9,122 bases of DNA, from contig JALHUF010000375.1 in assembly GCA_022866195.1 (NCBI GenBank), positions 1 to 9,122 of the forward strand. Reading direction: 5' to 3'. Both the position numbers and the translations under genes were made by a program. This document shows, piece by piece, positions 7,023-9,122 of the stretch. The DNA comes from Terriglobia bacterium. Lineage in GTDB: Bacteria > Acidobacteriota > Terriglobia > UBA7540. Positions within the stretch are counted from its first letter, which is position 1, and each line of letters starts with the position of its first letter. The notes under the pieces are model-generated. The model saw nothing but the letters and a program-made list of their open reading frames with translations. It did no database searches and was not told the origin of the DNA.

Positions 7023-7073
7023 GGCGAAAATAAGGCGAAAGGGGCCTGGTTTTGCGCCCAAGTTGCGCCTAAG
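7023..7073. repeat. Two pairs of 11-bp tandem repeats
   Basis: GGCGAAAATAA (7023-7033) is followed directly by GGCGAAAGGGG (7034-7044), and TTGCGCCCAAG (7052-7062) directly by TTGCGCCTAAG (7063-7073, one mismatch). The 11-bp period places each pair on one face of the helix. The second pair is roughly inverted relative to the first (GGCGAAAA against TTTTGCGCC). Lying 56-106 bp inside the tRNA scar, they could be integrase arm-type or excisionase sites (inference). Confidence 0.5.
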
Positions 7074-7102
7074 TTTTGACCGTTGGGTTTCATTGGGTAG
7101 AC

Positions 7103-7144
7103 GGGGGGGGCGTTAAAGAACCGTACCGTTCTTTACCCCCCCCC
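7103..7144. repeat. Long hairpin on G8/C9 tracts
   Basis: Eight Gs (7103-7110) and nine Cs (7136-7144) flank an inverted repeat TAAAGAAC (7114-7121) / GTTCTTTA (7128-7135) with a 6-nt centre CGTACC. The arms pair perfectly for 8 bp, then continue as G-C pairs with two mismatches (T/C and C/C) into the G/C tracts, giving about 16-17 bp in all. It could be a recombinase or replication structure, or a terminator-like barrier isolating the element. Confidence 0.6.
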
Positions 7145-7208
7145 GACGCCCCCTGGTCGCAAATCAAGTGCCGCACTATCAAACACTTGAAGTGTTAAAG
7201 AACCGTAC
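7112..7208. repeat. 15-bp direct repeat and 15-bp palindrome
   Basis: GTTAAAGAACCGTAC occurs identically at 7112-7126 and 7194-7208, 82 bp apart. The first copy forms the left arm of the G/C-tract hairpin. Between them lies AACACTTGAAGTGTT (7182-7196), palindromic except for its central base, with a further inverted half-site CAAGTG at 7165-7170. Candidate binding sites for a regulator or recombinase. Confidence 0.6.
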
Positions 7209-7256
7209 AGCGCCAGGTAATATACACCCACTGAAATATGGCGAAACGTATAATCC

Positions 7257-7313
7257 GTACATGCAAAATAGTTCTTGACATGGGGCTGGGTGCCATGTAC
7301 AATGATGCACATG
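7257..7313. promoter_or_regulatory. ACATG half-sites around the promoter (possible operator)
   Basis: GTACATG (7257-7263) and its inverse CATGTAC (7294-7300) flank the -35 box. Further ACATG copies lie at 7278-7282, overlapping the -35, and at 7309-7313, overlapping the start codon. CATGT (7294-7298) and ACATG (7309-7313) also make an inverted pair. Ribbon-helix-helix proteins typically bind short repeated half-sites, so autorepression by the adjacent gene is a reasonable inference. Confidence 0.4.
7275..7303 (+). promoter_or_regulatory. Near-consensus sigma-70 promoter, leaderless
   Basis: A perfect TTGACA (7275-7280), an exact 17-nt spacer and TACAAT (7298-7303, one mismatch) form the best promoter in the window. 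The expected transcription start is about 7309-7312, which coincides with the ATG at 7311. The mRNA of the ribbon-helix-helix gene would thus carry no leader, in line with the absence of an SD sequence. Confidence 0.75.
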
Positions 7314-7442
7314 AAATCGGTTCATCTTCAGATGGGCAAAGATCAGTTCCAAAAGCTCAAGGCACTCTCAGCGAAAACAGGAGCGCCGGTCAATGCTCTG
7401 ATTCGTCGCGCAATCGACGCCTATCTGAGGAAGGTCAAGTAA
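7311..7442 (+). CDS. Small ribbon-helix-helix (CopG/Arc-like) DNA-binding protein
   Basis: 43 aa from the ATG at 7311; an ATG at 7305 would add two residues but lies upstream of the predicted transcript start. The sequence has the minimal RHH layout: a short basic strand (MKSVHLQM), helix 1 (GKDQFQKLKALSAKTG) and helix 2 (PVNALIRRAIDAYLRKVK), matching the common RHH pattern L..L...TG.PV..LIRRAID.YL. RHH proteins act as dimers, with the strand pair in the DNA major groove. It is transcribed from a near-consensus promoter with repeated half-sites, so it is probably an autoregulator of this module, like plasmid copy-number or TA repressors. No toxin partner is recognised downstream. Confidence 0.8.
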   Translation: MKSVHLQMGKDQFQKLKALSAKTGAPVNALIRRAIDAYLRKVK

Positions 7443-7512
7443 GAAGCGCGCCGCGCCGGTGTGTACGCATCGGCACGGCGCTAACCAACGCGCCCGAAGG
7501 AAGCGGGCAACG

Positions 7513-7794
7513 ATGGCTAAGGGAAAATCTAAAACATCCACCCGTTTTCCGCAAGACCCTTTGGCAGTCACGCAGGCGGATACAGACTCCATCGAGCGAT
7601 TACCTTTGGATTCGCAGGGTATCGGGAAGAATCGAACCAAAGAGTTTGTCGTGACTCTTTCGGGATCGGAGATCTACTTCCTCTTGAAGCTTCTAGAGGA
7701 ACTTGCCGTCTCCACCGACAGCTACCTGAAAGTGCGCGATGCGGTTTTTTTCGCCGAGGGGATTCGCAAGGAAGTGAAGGAACGGGGGTTCTGA
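7513..7794 (+). CDS. Hypothetical protein, 93 aa
   Basis: Family not recognised. The frame is open from 7459, but the ATG at 7513 has GAAGGAA (7496-7502) 10 nt upstream and is the better start. The first 35 residues are basic and polar (MAKGKSKTSTRFPQD), probably disordered. The C-terminal 55 residues look folded: a strand KEFVVTLSGSEIYF, a leucine-rich helix LLKLLEELAVSTD, then a helix DAVFFAEGIRKEVKERGF. No membrane segment or catalytic motif is visible. It starts 70 bp after the RHH gene on the same strand and 32 bp before the next gene, so it is probably part of the same transcript. Confidence 0.65.
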   Translation: MAKGKSKTSTRFPQDPLAVTQADTDSIERLPLDSQGIGKNRTKEFVVTLSGSEIYFLLKLLEELAVSTDSYLKVRDAVFFAEGIRKEVKERGF

Positions 7795-7826
7795 AAGTCT
7801 CAAAATCCACAGATGAGGAGAAAAAC

Positions 7827-8078
7827 ATGGACGAAGTACAACTCATTGCGATTGTTGCGGCGATCCTAGCTAGCAACGCGCGAAACGCAGTCGACGCCGG
7901 CGGGTACTGGGAAGGGGGCAAGGATCGTGAGGCCGGTATACGCCATAAAAAGCTCATGACCGATGCCACGCTCGATGCTATTGACCTGGTTCGGGATCTG
8001 CCGCAGTCCATTGCGGACGTTGACCGGATTGCCGCCGAGGAAGCGGAGGACCATGCCGGGAAGCAGTTGCAGAATTAA
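7827..8078 (+). CDS. Hypothetical protein, 83 aa
   Basis: Family not recognised. The ATG at 7827 has a strong RBS (GAGGAG, 7815-7820) 6 nt upstream. The N-terminus is a short hydrophobic helix (VQLIAIVAAILASNA) that is too mixed with polar residues to be a clear membrane anchor. The middle has GGYWEGGKDREAG and the rest is acidic and helical (LDAIDLVRDLPQSIADVDRIAAEEAEDH). Small helical proteins of this style are common in phage and integrative-element gene sets. The next gene starts 15 bp after the stop, indicating an operon. Confidence 0.65.
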   Translation: MDEVQLIAIVAAILASNARNAVDAGGYWEGGKDREAGIRHKKLMTDATLDAIDLVRDLPQSIADVDRIAAEEAEDHAGKQLQN

Positions 8079-8093
8079 CAGAGGATGGGGTAA

Positions 8094-8534
8094 ATGCCAA
8101 AAATCATCAAGCACCGCCGCTCCAAGAACTGGCTTCGCCGGTTGCTTAGACGCGAGCCGGTTCCTTGCGCAACGGGCGAAGAAACTGCCGTTGCGAAGAC
8201 TCCAAATGAGGATATCGCTCGACTGTTACTTAGAGCGGGCGTGATTCGTGCCCCGACACCCGAAGAGACCGCCGCCGCAGAGGTAGTGGCCGGGAATCTA
8301 ACGCGCCAATTGCGTGAGGACCAGAAGAATCCCGCCCTGACTGCGGAGCAACGCCGGACCAACGCCGCCATCCAAGCGCAGTTGCGCCAAGCCGAGGTCT
8401 ACCGGAACCGGCGCCTAACCTTCGAAGGGGCGGCGTGCCTAGCAGCGCGTCTTGAGGCATTTTTAGACCGTGAGGACCGCAAGGATGCAGAGGCCGACAG
8501 CGAGATCAGAAAGCAGACGTTTTCAGACAATTGA
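8094..8534 (+). CDS. Hypothetical protein, 146 aa
   Basis: Family not recognised. The ATG at 8094 has GAGG (8081-8084) 9 nt upstream. The N-terminus is very basic (KIIKHRRSKNWLRRLLRRE), suggesting nucleic-acid or membrane-surface contact. The remainder is highly charged and probably all helical: NEDIARLLLRAGVI, ETAAAEVVAGNLTRQLRED, then TNAAIQAQLRQAEVYRNRR, likely coiled coil, ending in a charged helix (about ARLEAFLDREDRKDAEADS). It is the last solid gene before an intrinsic terminator. Its TGA overlaps a possible TTG start of a further small frame. Confidence 0.7.
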   Translation: MPKIIKHRRSKNWLRRLLRREPVPCATGEETAVAKTPNEDIARLLLRAGVIRAPTPEETAAAEVVAGNLTRQLREDQKNPALTAEQRRTNAAIQAQLRQAEVYRNRRLTFEGAACLAARLEAFLDREDRKDAEADSEIRKQTFSDN

Positions 8535-8680
8535 CTAAGGAGGAGGCAAAAGTTGTCAGGGAACGCTTGTGCCGATTTCGGCACAAGTTCTTTATGTCCA
8601 TGTTCATCCGCGACTGGCCGCCCGAGAGGACTGAGAAATCGTTTTCCTTATATCTCAACGGGTTAGAGCAAAATCAGTAA
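8531..8680 (+). CDS. Possible 49-aa small protein, TTG start
   Basis: The frame begins LTKEEAKVVRERLCRFRHKF and ends in LNGLEQNQ. A TTG at 8531 overlaps the previous stop as TTGA, the arrangement of coupled genes, and the composition is protein-like. Against it, the strong SD AAGGAGGAGG (8537-8546) lies after the start rather than before it and would serve a different frame (TTG at 8553). A terminator-like hairpin also falls inside the frame. Low confidence; it may be a degraded gene. Confidence 0.3.
   Translation: MTKEEAKVVRERLCRFRHKFFMSMFIRDWPPERTEKSFSLYLNGLEQNQ
8566..8597 (+). terminator. Intrinsic terminator after the small-gene operon
   Basis: CTTGTGCCGA (8566-8575) and TCGGCACAAG (8578-8587) are perfect inverse complements with a 2-nt centre. 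In practice this is an 8-9 bp stem with a 4-6 nt loop. It is followed by the T-rich TTCTTTATGT and lies 32 nt after the stop of the 146-aa gene. Confidence 0.65.
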
Positions 8681-8840
8681 GTCCTACGTTAGAAGTGAGG
8701 GCAGAAAATGCCTGTGCATGGTGTGGAACAGTTACTTTTGAAGGTCAGGCGGCTGGGCGAAGAATTTTCTACTCAATGATTTCAATTGGTTAGCCCAAAA
8801 TCCGTGCATGTAACGTTAGGAGTGAGGACAGAAAATGTCC
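8652..8840 (+). repeat. Two copies of a 127-bp-period unit
   Basis: Bases 8652-8713 and 8779-8840 align without gaps at an offset of 127, about three quarters identical. Conserved blocks are GGTTAG, CAAAATC, ACGTTAG, AGTGAGG and CAGAAAATG. Each copy ends in an SD-like stretch and an ATG, opening frames of 23 aa (8708-8779) and 45 aa (8835-8972). The duplicated part may be a non-coding or translation-initiation element. Confidence 0.6.
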
Positions 8841-8853
8841 GTTGCTTCTAACG
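8814..8853 (+). promoter_or_regulatory. Two-stem hairpin hiding SD and start codon
   Basis: Outer stem CGTTAGGAG (8814-8822) pairs with CTTCTAACG (8845-8853): 9 pairs, one of them G-U. Inner stem GGACA (8826-8830) pairs with TGTCC (8836-8840), with loop GAAAA. The AGGAG and the ATG at 8835 lie in the structure. In the other repeat copy the inner stem is GGGCA/TGCCT: one pair changes A-U to G-C on both sides and another changes G-C to G-U, so pairing is kept. Confidence 0.5.
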
Positions 8854-8972
8854 AGCCGGCAAACGGTTGTGGTCATGGCAGAACGAAATGGACTCGCCGA
8901 GAGTTTACTACCGGAGAAAACGGTATAGTGAAGGGCCTTTCCGGGGCAAGCAACGTAAGCACGTTGCAGTAA
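8835..8972 (+). CDS. Possible 45-aa small protein
   Basis: Begins MSVASNEPANGCGHGRTKW and ends VSTLQ. AGGAG (8819-8823) is 11 nt before the ATG, but both lie in a hairpin. No family or motif is recognised. A 7-bp hairpin GCAACGT-AAGC-ACGTTGC (8950-8967) sits at its 3' end, and it stops just before the insertion-sequence end. It could be non-coding; listed for completeness. Confidence 0.25.
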   Translation: MSVASNEPANGCGHGRTKWTRREFTTGENGIVKGLSGASNVSTLQ

Positions 8973-8975
8973 TAG

Positions 8976-9122
8976 TGAAGAGTGATTTCGATACTCTCAA
9001 TTGGCCCACTGTGATGCTCTGATTTGGCCCACCCTGGGAACCAAGCCGACTACTCTGTTTTGGGCTGAGCCCGGAACGGAGGACGCGGTGGATTGGAGAG
9101 TCAAGGTGGAGCTATTCGAGCA
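8976..9122 (+). mobile_element. IS21-family insertion sequence, left end (partial)
   Basis: Two 20-bp direct repeats at 8990-9009 and 9013-9032 (17 of 20 identical, both ending TTGGCCCAC) are spaced 23 bp apart. Repeated sites of this kind are typical transposase-binding ends of IS21 elements. A transposase-like frame starts at 9088. The outer end is probably a TG dinucleotide at 8976 or 8983, but cannot be fixed without the other end. The element runs off the window. Confidence 0.6.
9088..9122 (+). CDS. istA: IS21-family transposase IstA, N-terminal start only
   Basis: Only 11 codons are present: a GTG start followed by DWRVKVELFE, running off the window. The RBS CGGAGGA (9077-9083) lies 4 nt before the GTG. 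From memory the sequence matches the N-terminus of IstA-type transposases (VKVELFEQIRREYE...), which continue with a helix-turn-helix and a DDE catalytic domain and are followed by the istB ATPase. The repeats just upstream support the call, but so short a fragment cannot prove it. Confidence 0.55.
   Translation, partial: MDWRVKVELFE

Noticed and set aside
8694..8792. GTG-start frame VRAENACAWCGTVTFEG...
   Set aside because: A Cys-x2-Cys-like look and weak similarity to a frame at 8553, but no SD, a 32-aa length, and the repeat explains the similarity.
8652..8840. CRISPR array
   Set aside because: Only two diverged units with a 127-bp period and no short identical repeats with spacers.
8652..8853. 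Integron attC sites (GTTAG and TCTAAC boxes)
   Set aside because: The box orientation is opposite to attC (GTT arm first) and the seventh base does not fit GTTRRRY; no integron integrase is present.

Overview
The window is about 60% GC. It looks like a chromosomal segment from an Acidobacteriota-type soil bacterium, or a relative such as Verrucomicrobiota, into which a mobile element has inserted. The taxonomic guess rests on the gene styles (secreted GH3 glycosidase, Ser/Thr kinase with a membrane tail, Tat-exported aldo/keto-reductase-like barrel) and on short GC-rich palindromic intergenic repeats. It was not tested by any search.

Left part (1-6922), apparently resident chromosome. A 70-bp-period tandem repeat with strong hairpins (about 51-189) precedes a compact RelE/ParE-type toxin-antitoxin pair (228-446 and 447-713). 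A gene-poor stretch (714-1256) holds the C-terminal stub of a HicB-like antitoxin on the minus strand, abutting another copy of the repeat core. Then come a secreted family 3 beta-glycosidase (1257-3614), a perfect 10-bp hairpin, and a Ser/Thr protein kinase with four C-terminal membrane segments (3685-5055). The kinase 3' end runs into another repeat. Facing it is a Tat-signal aldo/keto-reductase-fold protein (5359-6351, minus), with a plausible promoter at 6392-6420.

Junction (6923-7210). The 3' half of a tRNA with anticodon CAT lies on the minus strand. It starts exactly at the anticodon loop, and no 5' half adjoins it. This is the usual scar (attL/attR) of a tyrosine-integrase element, which would extend rightwards. 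Immediately inside are phased 11-bp tandem repeats, a long hairpin built on G8/C9 tracts, a 15-bp direct repeat and a 15-bp palindrome. These look like recombinase, replication or control sites.

Right part (7211-9122), the presumed element. A consensus sigma-70 promoter fires directly onto the ATG of a tiny ribbon-helix-helix regulator, probably a leaderless mRNA, with several ACATG half-sites around the promoter. Three unrecognised small genes follow in line (93, 83 and 146 aa), then an intrinsic terminator. Next come two copies of a 127-bp-period unit that share an SD/ATG hairpin with compensatory base changes. The right edge is the left end of an IS21-family insertion sequence: two 20-bp repeats and the first 11 codons of a probable istA.

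The left genes suggest polysaccharide use plus signalling. The right genes look like an accessory module headed by its own small repressor, cargo function unknown. No integrase gene is visible in the window.
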